A DNA stretch of 64,000 bases from Paraburkholderia oxyphila NBRC 105797 (GTDB lineage: Bacteria > Pseudomonadota > Gammaproteobacteria > Burkholderiales > Burkholderiaceae): contig NZ_BAYD01000023.1 in NCBI RefSeq assembly GCF_000685075.1, positions 55,892 through 119,891 on the forward strand, given 5' to 3'. A program made the translations under genes and the position numbers. The notes below the pieces were generated by a model. It was not told the DNA's origin and did no database searches. It worked only from the letters and a program-made list of their open reading frames with translations. Position 1 is the stretch's first letter; every line of letters starts with the position of its first letter. Below are positions 43,094 through 51,529 of the stretch, piece after piece.

Positions 43094-44506
43094 CTAGACG
43101 CGGAAATCCGCGGCCATGTCTTCGTCGCTGCGGGCTTCGAGCTTGCCCGAGCGGCACGCGCGTATGAACGTCTCGTAGTCTTTTTCGTTTTGCGTGGCGC
43201 AGGCGAAGGCGTATTCGGTGAGCGCTTCGGCGAAGCGGTCGCCATTGCCGACGTAGGCTGCGATCTCGACCGCCTTGCCGCTCGCCTTCGCGTGGGCGCG
43301 GGCGAGCGCCCAGCCGCAGATGCGCGCGTAGCCCTGCAGGACGGCGTTGCTCATGCGCTCCACTTCGGCCGATACCTTCATGTCGCGCAGCTGGCGCACG
43401 TAGAAGTTCCGCTTCGCGGGTCCGGTGGTCCAGCCTAGGAACGCGTCGCTGGCCGCCTGCAGCAGGCGTTGCCCGGCTACGACGCGCTGGCCCTGGTGCG
43501 CGGGCCCGTCGGCGGTGAAGTAGCGCGCGATCACCGACTCGCGCGCCTCCTTCACCTGCAGGAAGAGCGGCCTGCCGTGACTGTCGATGAAGAGCATGAC
43601 CAGACAGAACGTCCCCACGCTACCCACCCCAACCACCTTGAACGCCACGTCCTGTAGCGCGAATTGCCCGATCAGCGCGCGGCGCTCGGGCGCCAGGGTG
43701 TCGAGGTAGGCGTCGAACGCGGCGGCAAGCTTGTTTTCCCACGCTTGCGTATTCGACCATGCCTCGTCCTTGCCGAGCAGCGTATTGGGCCCGCCCGGGT
43801 GAAACAGCGCGGGCGGCGAGTCCTGAAGGACCCAGTGGCCATCCTGCTGCGCCGCCATTTTCCCCAGTATGCTTTCGTTGGTCCGCCCGGCGGCTTTCTC
43901 TTTTGCCTTGAGGAGCGTGCGCCGGCCTTCGTCGGTGTCGGCGGTTTCGAGCATGCGCTCGAATGTGACGATCTCGTGCCAGAGATCGAGCGTGCTATAC
44001 CCGGCATACTCGCGCATGCGATCGCAGTACTCGTGCACGGCGGTGGCGACGAACTCGCCGGTCGGCCCACGGCCGACGCCCATGTGCTGGCCCGCGATGG
44101 CGAGGCTCGCCGTGAGCCGCTTCAGATCCCACTCCCAGGGGCCCGTTGCGACTTCGTCGAAGTCGTTGAGGTCGAACACGAGTTGGCGCTCGGGCGTGGC
44201 GAACCCGCCGAAATTCATCAGGTGTGCGTCGCCGCAAATGGGAAAGGCGACGCCCATATTGGCGGTATCGGCCAGATCGTGGGCCTGCAGGATCGCGCTG
44301 CCGCGAAAGAACGTAAACGGCGAAACGGACATGCGCCCGTAGCGCAGCGGAACGAGTGCCTCCACGCGTCCCGCGCTGTTTTGCCGGAGCAGTTCGACCG
44401 GATCCCGATCGACATTGCCAACCTGTGCGTGCAGCGAGCGCTTCGCGTGTTCCCGCGCCGCGCGGCCGATTGCCTGCCTGGTTTCCAAACTTTGAATCTC
44501 TGCCAT
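43094..44506 (-). CDS. DUF2252-family protein
   Basis: A 470-residue cytoplasmic protein of the DUF2252 group, which has a kinase-like fold in my recall. Characteristic segments: MSVSPFTFFRGSA, ICGDAHLMNFGGFATPERQLVFDLNDFDE (like the catalytic loop and D-F-D of aminoglycoside-kinase-type enzymes) and LQVKEARESV. The start 44506 follows AAAGGTG. No biochemical role is established. It is convergent with the HAD gene and divergent from the FixJ-type regulator. Confidence 0.88.
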   Translation of the reverse strand: MAEIQSLETRQAIGRAAREHAKRSLHAQVGNVDRDPVELLRQNSAGRVEALVPLRYGRMSVSPFTFFRGSAILQAHDLADTANMGVAFPICGDAHLMNFGGFATPERQLVFDLNDFDEVATGPWEWDLKRLTASLAIAGQHMGVGRGPTGEFVATAVHEYCDRMREYAGYSTLDLWHEIVTFERMLETADTDEGRRTLLKAKEKAAGRTNESILGKMAAQQDGHWVLQDSPPALFHPGGPNTLLGKDEAWSNTQAWENKLAAAFDAYLDTLAPERRALIGQFALQDVAFKVVGVGSVGTFCLVMLFIDSHGRPLFLQVKEARESVIARYFTADGPAHQGQRVVAGQRLLQAASDAFLGWTTGPAKRNFYVRQLRDMKVSAEVERMSNAVLQGYARICGWALARAHAKASGKAVEIAAYVGNGDRFAEALTEYAFACATQNEKDYETFIRACRSGKLEARSDEDMAADFRV

Positions 44507-44996
44507 GAGCGCACCTTTATGTTTTGAGAACGTTTAAGCGCGAGCGGGTGGGCGTGCCTCGCGGCACGTTCGGTCCGGAGACAGACTGGAACCGACGCCA
44601 GTGAGTCTAGCATCGAACTCTTTCGGTGTACTGCGGGATGCGGGCGTGCTTGGCGCGTTACGGACAACCGTTCGGCAGCGCGGTGCTTCCTGCGTTCATT
44701 TAAATAGAGCGCGGCGCTTTCCATTCTTATTCGACTTATTTGTGTTATTTTCGCAAACGATTGCGATCTTTTCGTAATCGGAGTGTACACTTTCGCGAAC
44801 AGTTATCTGCAAGGAAAAGAACAAATGGGGAAATGCCACTGTCGGCATGCAGATTTTGAATTGCTGATATAAATGTGCGGTGCAGCGGTGAATGCCGGGG
44901 CGATATGAGGTTTGCATACAACCTGCGTGCCCGGCGTCTATGATGACGGCCGAATTCCGCGTATTTCGGGTCGGCCGTACGACATTGGAGAGAACC
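44507..44996. other. AT-rich intergenic region with a dyad
   Basis: A 490-base non-coding region with an AT-rich core at 44690-44880. It contains the dyad TCGCAA-ACGA-TTGCGA (44751-44766), a likely regulatory site for the FixJ-type regulator gene or DUF2252. No gene was seen. Confidence 0.45.
44751..44766. promoter_or_regulatory. Dyad TCGCAA-N4-TTGCGA
   Basis: A perfect 6-bp dyad in the AT-rich part of the divergent region, about 230 bases before the regulator start. Candidate operator or autoregulatory site. Confidence 0.4.
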
Positions 44997-45611
44997 GTGA
45001 TCGACCATGCCAATACAGTGATTCACGTAGTTGACGATGACTCGGCAATGCGAGTTGCATTAAGGCGTCTGCTTCACGGCGCCGGTTATGAAGTGCGCGA
45101 TTATGCGTCCGCCGGCGAATATCTGGTTAGCGAACCGGACACGCGCTCGGGCTGCCTGTTGCTCGATCTCGAGCTGGGCGGGCCGAGCGGGCTGGAGCTC
45201 CAGCAAGCGCTGCGGCGCCATCCGCGGGCGTTGCCCGTGGTGTTCATGAGCGCGTACAGCGACGTCCCCAGAACGGTCCAGGCCATGAAGGCGGGCGCCG
45301 TCGATTTCCTGCTCAAGCCGTTCGACCGGCATGCGTTGTTCGACGCGCTCGACGCGGCGCTGAGTTCGCCGGCCATGGCGCAGGCGCCCGGCGAAGACGC
45401 GCCGCCCGTCGATCTTGGCGATCGCGAGAAGGCCGTGCTACGCGGCATCGTTGCCGGGATGCGCAACAAGCAGATCGCCGCGCAGCTCGGGCTCTCCGAG
45501 CGCACGATCAAAAGCTGCCGCGCCGGGCTGATGCACAAGTTCGAGGCAACCTCGCTGGCCGAATTGCTGCGCCGGGCCGAATCGATGGTGAGCATGCCGC
45601 TCTTGCAGTAG
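44997..45611 (+). CDS. FixJ/NarL-type response regulator
   Basis: A 204-residue regulator. GTG 44997 follows TTGGAGAG; earlier in-frame starts have no ribosome site. Receiver: VIHVVDDDSAMR, phospho-Asp in CLLLDLELGG near 54, VFMSAYSD and LLKPFDR. C-terminal LuxR-type helix-turn-helix: LGDREKAVLRGIVAGMRNKQIAAQ, LSERTIKSCRAGLM. FixJ-type regulators bind short dyads upstream of target promoters. It is 527 bases upstream of a sensor kinase on the same strand and is a good candidate to bind the TTGCCC repeat element. Confidence 0.92.
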   Translation: MIDHANTVIHVVDDDSAMRVALRRLLHGAGYEVRDYASAGEYLVSEPDTRSGCLLLDLELGGPSGLELQQALRRHPRALPVVFMSAYSDVPRTVQAMKAGAVDFLLKPFDRHALFDALDAALSSPAMAQAPGEDAPPVDLGDREKAVLRGIVAGMRNKQIAAQLGLSERTIKSCRAGLMHKFEATSLAELLRRAESMVSMPLLQ

Positions 45612-46137
45612 CACGCTCACGCGTAGCGCGCCGCGCATTCACTGTGGTGCCAGGCCGCTCTCATTGACACCTGCCGCCCCGGAACGCTGAAAACCCTGGG
45701 GCGAGCCGTTTAGTACGCCATGGAATAGGCCATCCAAAAAGCCCGCAATTGCGCGGGAATTTCGGCTGCGGGTAGCGGGATCACATTATTTCCACGCGAA
45801 TTCCGGCAAGAGCGTGTCTGTTCACACGATTGCTGGCACGGCTTATTCCCGATATTTCCTTGCCGCGGTGATTGTCGAATATTTACTCAATTAGACTGTT
45901 CGGACTTCGGATTGGACTGGACAACGGCCAATATCCATTTAACATTACGCGAGCGGACGTATCGGCGCGTTGAATGCCGAGCACAATGCCCGCAGCGTCC
46001 CGGCAGGGTGTGTCACGAAGTATGGCGCAGGGGCAGCCACGACATCCCGTATGAAAATAGCTCTCGAATATACCGTTCAGGCGCGAATCGTGCGCACACA
46101 TGGCGCATCCCGGCGGCTACAGGCATTTGCGAAAGGC
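45612..46137. other. Intergenic region with a minus-strand terminator
   Basis: A 526-base region between the regulator and the kinase (if the kinase starts at 46138). It holds the hairpin at 45736-45757 and a TTGACA near 45665, but no gene I could support. In-frame kinase starts at 45970 and 46051 would shorten it. Confidence 0.4.
45736..45757 (-). terminator. Terminator-like hairpin, minus-strand polarity
   Basis: CCCGC-N6-GCGGG with GC-AATT-GC at the centre, followed on the minus strand by five T. On the plus strand only AATTTCGG follows, so it fits minus-strand transcription best, though no minus-strand gene precedes it. It may mark a small RNA or act in both directions. Confidence 0.45.
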
Positions 46138-48156
46138 ATGCAGCGCACGATGTGCGTTCGCTCACGCGTGCAATGCGTTTCCTGGATATTGACGAACGCG
46201 ATCCGGCTCGGACTCTTCCTGTTCTGTCTGGGAAACACGGCAGCCTGCCTTGCCGCCGAGCCGGCGCGCGTGTTGCTGCTAATCGGCGCCGACCCCAGCC
46301 AGCCGGCGGTGTTCGTGCAGATCCACGGCATTCGCCGCGCACTCGACGCCGGGTTGCCTGGGGACGCCGAGGTCTACCTCGACTCAATTGACGGATTTCG
46401 CTTCGGCGACGCGCATCTCGCGCAGGAATTCCTCGCGTTGCTGCAAAAAAAGTACCAGGGGCAGCACATCGACCTCGTCATCGTGATGGGCACGCATGCC
46501 GCGGATTTTGCGTTGGCCTATCGCACGATGATCTGGCCCGGCACGCCCGTCTTGTTCTCGAGCGTGACGGATAGCTGGGTGCGGCAGCACGCCTTGCCTC
46601 CGGGAATCGCGGTGTTGCCGTTTCCAACCGACATCGGGAAGACGATCGCGATAGCGCAGGCATTGCAGCCCCAGGCGCGGCGTCTCATTGTCGTGGGGGG
46701 GGTGACCGACGTCGACAAGGAAATGGTCGATCGTGTCGTCAGCACGGTGAGCAGCGAACGAGGGCGCTGGACCACAGTGGAGCGGTGGGAGGGTCTCGGG
46801 GTCGACGAGTTGCAGCGGCGGCTGGCGGGGCTCGGGAAGGATGACGCGGTGCTTTACGCCACGATCTACCGGGACCGCGACGGCCATCGCTACTTTCCAT
46901 ATCAGCTCCTGCAGCCCATGGTGCGAGCGAGCCGGGCGCCTATCTATGGCTGGTACTCCACGTACCTGGACGGCGGCATCACCGCTGGAGGCGTCTACGA
47001 CCTTGCCGAAAACGGCGTCAATACCGGCAAGGCGGCTGTCGCGATCCTGAAGAATGGCGGGAAGTTCACGGGAGTCGCGCTGCCGCCCATGCCCGTGCGC
47101 TGCGTGGCCAACGTCACCGAGCTCGAGCGCTTTGGCTTGTCGGCGGCGAATCTGCCAAAAGATTGCGAGCTCATCAATCTTCCGCCTTCGATCTTTCACG
47201 AGTATCGCGGCACGATGTTGGCGATGCTGGGCGTGCTGCTCGCACAGGCCGTGACGATCATCGCATTGGTCACGCAGCGGCGCAGGCGGTGCAGCGCCGA
47301 AGCCGAGGCCACCGCGCGCGGCAACGAGCTCGCGCGCGCGGCCCGCTTTGCCACGGCCGGCGAGCTGAGCGCTTCGATTGCGCACGAGGTCGGCCAGCCG
47401 CTGGGAGCCATCCTCAGCAATGCCGACGCGGCCGAGCTGCTCGTGACTTCGCCGCACATCGATGTCGAGGAGCTGCAGGACATTCTCTCCGACGTCAAGC
47501 GCGACGCCTTGCGGGCGAACGACGTGGTTCAGCGCCTGCGTGCCTTGCTGCAGAAGCAGAGCATTGTCTTCGCGCCGATCCCGCTCGACGCCACGCTCAA
47601 GGGTTCGTTGCCGCTGCTCGAGCCGGAAGCGAGGCGGCGCACGATCCGCATCGAGGCGCAATTCGGAGCCGGAGATCTCGAGGTCATGGGCGACCACGTG
47701 CAGCTCCAGCAGGTGCTGCTCAATCTTGCCATGAACGCGATGGATGCCATGCACGAGACGGCGCCCGAGGATCGCGTGCTCACCCTCGTGACGCGCCAGG
47801 ACGGCGAGGGTGTCGAGATCGTCGTGGCGGATCGCGGCAGCGGCTTTCTGGTCGGCAGCGCCGAGCAGCTGTTCGAGCCGTTCTATACGACCAAGCCGCA
47901 TGGCATGGGGCTCGGCTTGTCGATCGTGCGCTCCATCGTCGATGCGCACCACGGCCACGTGGACGCCGCGTTGCGCAGCGGCGGCGGCGCTCAAATCGTG
48001 GTCTGGCTGCCGCTCGTACAGGGGCGGCATCGCACGGCGGCTACGGCCGCTACGGCGGACCATGCCGCCGCCGCTTCGGCAGGCGAGGGCTCGCAGCGAG
48101 ACGAGGCGCACGCCCGCCGTGCGCCCGGCGCAGCGGGCGAGCGCTTTTCCTCCTGA
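46138..48156 (+). CDS. Sensor histidine kinase with periplasmic ABC-substrate-like domain
   Basis: A 672-residue kinase when started at 46138 (ATG; start uncertain). After a signal/anchor helix (IRLGLFLFCLGNTAACLAAE) comes a periplasmic domain of about 320 residues of the ABC substrate-binding type (ARVLLLIGADPSQPAVF, GTHAADFALAY, PGTPVLFSSVTDS). A membrane helix near 365-385 leads to the kinase core: SIAHEVGQPLGAILSN with the phospho-His near 413, NLAMNAMDAMHE, DRGSGF and FYTTKPHGMGLGLSIV. The partner is probably the FixJ-type regulator upstream. Such kinases sense a small periplasmic solute directly. Confidence 0.9.
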   Translation: MQRTMCVRSRVQCVSWILTNAIRLGLFLFCLGNTAACLAAEPARVLLLIGADPSQPAVFVQIHGIRRALDAGLPGDAEVYLDSIDGFRFGDAHLAQEFLALLQKKYQGQHIDLVIVMGTHAADFALAYRTMIWPGTPVLFSSVTDSWVRQHALPPGIAVLPFPTDIGKTIAIAQALQPQARRLIVVGGVTDVDKEMVDRVVSTVSSERGRWTTVERWEGLGVDELQRRLAGLGKDDAVLYATIYRDRDGHRYFPYQLLQPMVRASRAPIYGWYSTYLDGGITAGGVYDLAENGVNTGKAAVAILKNGGKFTGVALPPMPVRCVANVTELERFGLSAANLPKDCELINLPPSIFHEYRGTMLAMLGVLLAQAVTIIALVTQRRRRCSAEAEATARGNELARAARFATAGELSASIAHEVGQPLGAILSNADAAELLVTSPHIDVEELQDILSDVKRDALRANDVVQRLRALLQKQSIVFAPIPLDATLKGSLPLLEPEARRRTIRIEAQFGAGDLEVMGDHVQLQQVLLNLAMNAMDAMHETAPEDRVLTLVTRQDGEGVEIVVADRGSGFLVGSAEQLFEPFYTTKPHGMGLGLSIVRSIVDAHHGHVDAALRSGGGAQIVVWLPLVQGRHRTAATAATADHAAAASAGEGSQRDEAHARRAPGAAGERFSS

Positions 48157-48238
48157 GCGTGCCGTCTTGCCGGCGCATCTGGCCTGCCGGATGCGTTACC
48201 GGGCTTCGCGCATGGGCACGGCTGGCCCGCGGGCGTGA

Positions 48239-48958
48239 TCAGCCTTTCGGCGCCGTGCCCGCTGGACTCCGTTTCACCGTATCGGCCACGCTGCTCGTGA
48301 CATAGAGCACCAGCATCTCGGCGAGCGCCTCGGTCATCGCTGCATCGGCGAGGCTCAGCGGCCCCGGATCGTTGAGCGCCGCATTGATCATGGTGGCGAT
48401 CACCGTCTGGAACGCCACCGTCAAGCGCTCGGGTACACGCTTGTTGCGGCGCAACTCGGGCAAGGGCGTCAAATGCGTGGCCATGTCTTCCACAAAGCCG
48501 CGCGCGAACGCCTTGAACGGCTGCCACCCGTCCGACGTGTGATCGCGCCGCTGCAGCGACGCGCGTATCACGCCGCGATGGCGCAAATGCCATAGCCGCA
48601 CTGCCTCGACCACCTCAAAGGCGCATTCGGCGAATGTCGCCGGTGTGCCGTCCGTGCCCACCAGCGCTTGTTCGAGCGCCTGCTGGACGCGCTGCGCATC
48701 ATCGAGCGCGAGCCGCTGCAAGGCGAGAAAAAACGCGTCCTTGCTTTCGAAGCGGCGGTAGAACGCGCCCTTGGTGAGGTCCGCCTCGGCACAGAGATCG
48801 TTGATGCTCAGCGCCTCATAGCTGATCTCGACGAGCAGCGCCCGTCCGGCCTCCAGCAAGGCGTCCGCCGAGCGCTGGCCGCTGCGATAGCGTGGCGCGA
48901 CAAATCCGTCCCCGCTTTCGAGCGACTCGGAGAGTGGCTTATCGATTGGATTCGACAT
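48239..48958 (-). CDS. TetR-family repressor
   Basis: A 239-residue TetR regulator with the N-terminal helix-turn-helix at about residues 28-75 (ALLEAGRALLVEISYEALSINDLCAEADLTKGAFYRRFESKDAF region). The ATG at 48958 begins MSNPIDKPL; the frame upstream to 49249 is a shadow. It is divergent from the dioxygenase gene at 49065, and two copies of a GATACC dyad lie between them. Very likely represses the dioxygenase/aldehyde dehydrogenase/MFS/porin cassette until a substrate is present. Confidence 0.92.
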   Translation of the reverse strand: MSNPIDKPLSESLESGDGFVAPRYRSGQRSADALLEAGRALLVEISYEALSINDLCAEADLTKGAFYRRFESKDAFFLALQRLALDDAQRVQQALEQALVGTDGTPATFAECAFEVVEAVRLWHLRHRGVIRASLQRRDHTSDGWQPFKAFARGFVEDMATHLTPLPELRRNKRVPERLTVAFQTVIATMINAALNDPGPLSLADAAMTEALAEMLVLYVTSSVADTVKRSPAGTAPKG

Positions 48959-48986
48959 GGGAAAACCCTTGGTTGACCCGCTAAAT

Positions 48987-49027
48987 GATACCCGATAGCA
49001 TCTTTTTAAACGATACCCGTCGGTATC
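48987..49027. promoter_or_regulatory. Tandem TetR operators
   Basis: Two 16-bp dyads of the same sequence type: GATACCCGATAGCATC (48987-49002, one arm imperfect) and GATACCCGTCGGTATC (49012-49027, perfect 6-bp arms), 25 bases start to start. They lie 29 bases from the repressor start and 37 from the dioxygenase start, as expected for joint control of both divergent promoters. Confidence 0.8.
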
Positions 49028-49064
49028 TTTTGTCCTCGGGATCCGAATCATTCTGGAGAGAGTC

Positions 49065-49976
49065 ATGCAAGCCACTGAGCCCACCCTTGCCGCAAGCGCC
49101 TCGATCGTGCGCTCAGGCGTCCTCAAGACATCATTCAGCGTCGAGCCGATCGCGCCCTCGATTGGCGCGGAAATCGGCAATATCGACCTCACCGTGCCAC
49201 TCGACGACGACCAGTACGCCGCGCTGCGCGCCGCGCTGCTCGAGCACAAGCTGCTGGTGTTCCGCGATCAGGACATCAGCGCGGCGCAGCAGGTCGCGCT
49301 GGCGCGGCGCTTCGGCGAGCTCGAAGTGCATCCGGTGTTTCCGCATCATCCCGATCATCCGGAACTGGTCGTGCTGGGCGGCGACAGCAAGATCCCGGGC
49401 CGCGAGAATATCTATCACTCGGACGTGAGCTGGCGCGCGCGTCCCTCGATGGGCTCGATGCTGCGTTGTATCGAGTGCCCGAAGGTTGGCGGGGATACGC
49501 TCTGGGTGAACATGGCCGCGGCGTATGCGAAGCTGCCCGAAGCGGTGCGCAATACGCTGGAGGGCTTGTTCGCGGTGCACGACCTGCTGCCGGCATTCGG
49601 CACGCGCATGACGCCGGAAGAGCGCGAGGCGCGCCGCGCGGCCTTCCCGCCCGCCATTCACCCGGTCGTTCGCACGCACCCCGAAACGGGCGAGCGCGTG
49701 CTCTATGTGAACGAGGCATTCACGACGCATCTGGTGAACTTCATCGAGAAGCACGAAGTGCGCTTTGGCTTCGACTTCCGTCTCGCCGAAATGGATCTGC
49801 TGCAATACCTCTACCGTCAGGCCGCCGCGCCCGAGTATCAGGTGCGCCTGAAGTGGCGGCCCAATACGATTGCGTTCTGGGACAACCGCTCGACGCAGCA
49901 CTACGCCATTCAGGACTACTTCCCGGCGCGCCGGCGCATGCTGCGCGCGACCATCATCGGCGACGTGCCGGTGTGA
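49065..49976 (+). CDS. TauD/TfdA-family Fe(II)/2-oxoglutarate dioxygenase
   Basis: A 303-residue dioxygenase. Metal ligands: H-x-D in IYHSDVSW near residue 119 and the distal His in STQHYAIQD near 279, with the 2-oxoglutarate Arg in RRMLRATI near 293. The substrate loop GGDTLWVNMAAAY is typical of TauD. Start follows CTGGAGAGAG. Its stop overlaps a possible GTG start of the aldehyde dehydrogenase, and the cassette continues with a carrier and a porin. A plausible pathway is oxygenative cleavage giving an aldehyde, then its oxidation; the substrate could be a sulfated or sulfonated alkyl compound, given the sulfatase genes nearby, but this is inference. Confidence 0.92.
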   Translation: MQATEPTLAASASIVRSGVLKTSFSVEPIAPSIGAEIGNIDLTVPLDDDQYAALRAALLEHKLLVFRDQDISAAQQVALARRFGELEVHPVFPHHPDHPELVVLGGDSKIPGRENIYHSDVSWRARPSMGSMLRCIECPKVGGDTLWVNMAAAYAKLPEAVRNTLEGLFAVHDLLPAFGTRMTPEEREARRAAFPPAIHPVVRTHPETGERVLYVNEAFTTHLVNFIEKHEVRFGFDFRLAEMDLLQYLYRQAAAPEYQVRLKWRPNTIAFWDNRSTQHYAIQDYFPARRRMLRATIIGDVPV

Positions 49977-50011
49977 GCGCGTCCGACTTTTCGCTGCATC
50001 GAGCAAACCTC

Positions 50012-51454
50012 ATGAAGTTGACCGAACAAGAATGGCTGCGCATCACACGCGGCGACGACGAGACCGCATGGCGTTTTTCGGCGATGCGCGCCGCGTTTGC
50101 CGAAGCGCCTTTTCCCTCCTATGGCGAGCGGCGCGACGCATTGCGCCGGCTGCGCGCCGCGCTGCGCAAGCATGCGAGCGCTTGCGCCGCGGCGGCGGCA
50201 GCGGACTTCGGCGTTCGCGCCGCCGACGAAACGATGCTGGTGGATCTGCTGCCTTCGCTGCTCCATATCGATCATCTGCTCAAGCATCTGCGGCGCTGGA
50301 TGCGGCCTTCGCGCCGCGCGCCGGAGCTGCTGTTCGCCACGAATCGCGCGGCCGTGCAGTATCAGCCCAAGGGCGTGGTGGGGATCGTGGTGCCATGGAA
50401 CTTTCCGTTCTATCTCGCGCTCGGTCCGCTCGCGACGGCGCTGGCCGCCGGCAATCGCTGCATGATCAAGACCTCGGAATATGCACCCGAGTCTTCGCGC
50501 GCGTTGCGTGCGCTGCTGTCCGAGGCGTTGGGCGAGCAACTGGTCTGCGTGGTGGAGGGCGATGCCGAGTGTGCGAAGCGCTTTAGCGCCTTGCCGTTCG
50601 ATCACCTCATCTTCACGGGCTCGCCGGCCGTAGGGCGGCAGGTCATGCGCGCCGCGGCGGAGAATCTCACGCCCGTCACGCTCGAACTGGGCGGCAAGTC
50701 GCCCGCGATTGTCTCGCGCTCGGCCGATCTTGCGCGCGCCGCGCGGCGCATCGTGCACGGCAAGACCGTGAACGCGGGGCAGATCTGCGTTGCGCCGGAC
50801 TACGCGCTGGTGCCGCGCGAGCAGGTGGGGGCGTTCGTGACGGCGGCCGCGCGCGCCTGCACTCAGCTCGCCGGCAATGGCGCGCACTACACCTCGATGA
50901 TCGACGTGCGCGGCCGCGACCGCATGCTCGCGCTGATCGAGGATGCGCGTGCGCTGGGCGCGACGGTCACGGTATGCGGCTCGCACGGACTCGACACGGG
51001 CATTGGGCGGCAGGTGCCGTTGCACATCATCACGGGCGTGCGTCCGGAGATGCGCATCGCACGCGAGGAGATCTTCGGGCCGCTGTTGCCCGTGATCGAA
51101 TACGACACGTTCGACGACGCGCTGAGCCGCGTGCGCACGGGCGAGCGGCCGCTCGCGCTGTACTGGTTCGGCACGGATCGCGGCGAGCGCGAGCGCGTGC
51201 TGCGCGAAACGCACGCGGGCGGGGTGACGCTCAACGACTGGGGCTGGCACGCGATGAATCACGCGCTGCCGTTCGGCGGTGTCGGCATGTCGGGCATGGG
51301 CAACTATCACGGGGAAGAGGGCTTCCGCGAGCTATCGCACGCGAAGGCCGTGTTCTCCGAACACCGCTGGTTTCCCGTCGAGCTGTTCCATCCGCCCTAT
51401 GGCCGCGCCGTGCAGCGCATGGTCCTGCGCTGGTACTTCGGCGCGCGGCCCTGA
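50012..51454 (+). CDS. Aldehyde dehydrogenase (coniferyl-aldehyde-dehydrogenase type)
   Basis: A 480-residue NAD(P)-dependent aldehyde dehydrogenase. Visible motifs: Asn of the oxyanion hole in VVPWNFPFYLAL, cofactor loop FTGSPAVGRQVM, general-base Glu in LELGGKSPA, nucleophile Cys in NAGQICVAPDY, and EEIFGPLLPV. The C-terminal signature FGGVGMSGMGNYHG matches the coniferyl/long-chain aldehyde group. ATG 50012 is used; a GTG at 49973 in frame overlaps the dioxygenase stop (GTGA), which would give tight coupling. Oxidises the aldehyde probably formed by the dioxygenase. Confidence 0.92.
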   Translation: MKLTEQEWLRITRGDDETAWRFSAMRAAFAEAPFPSYGERRDALRRLRAALRKHASACAAAAAADFGVRAADETMLVDLLPSLLHIDHLLKHLRRWMRPSRRAPELLFATNRAAVQYQPKGVVGIVVPWNFPFYLALGPLATALAAGNRCMIKTSEYAPESSRALRALLSEALGEQLVCVVEGDAECAKRFSALPFDHLIFTGSPAVGRQVMRAAAENLTPVTLELGGKSPAIVSRSADLARAARRIVHGKTVNAGQICVAPDYALVPREQVGAFVTAAARACTQLAGNGAHYTSMIDVRGRDRMLALIEDARALGATVTVCGSHGLDTGIGRQVPLHIITGVRPEMRIAREEIFGPLLPVIEYDTFDDALSRVRTGERPLALYWFGTDRGERERVLRETHAGGVTLNDWGWHAMNHALPFGGVGMSGMGNYHGEEGFRELSHAKAVFSEHRWFPVELFHPPYGRAVQRMVLRWYFGARP

Positions 51455-51529
51455 GCCGCGCAAACGCTTCTACGATTTGCGCGATGCCGCCCCAGCGGTG
51501 TCCGCGTCCTGACACGGGAAATCTCTGTC

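Noticed and set aside
46384..48111. 575-codon minus-strand frame
   Set aside because: Antisense to the sensor kinase; shadow composition.
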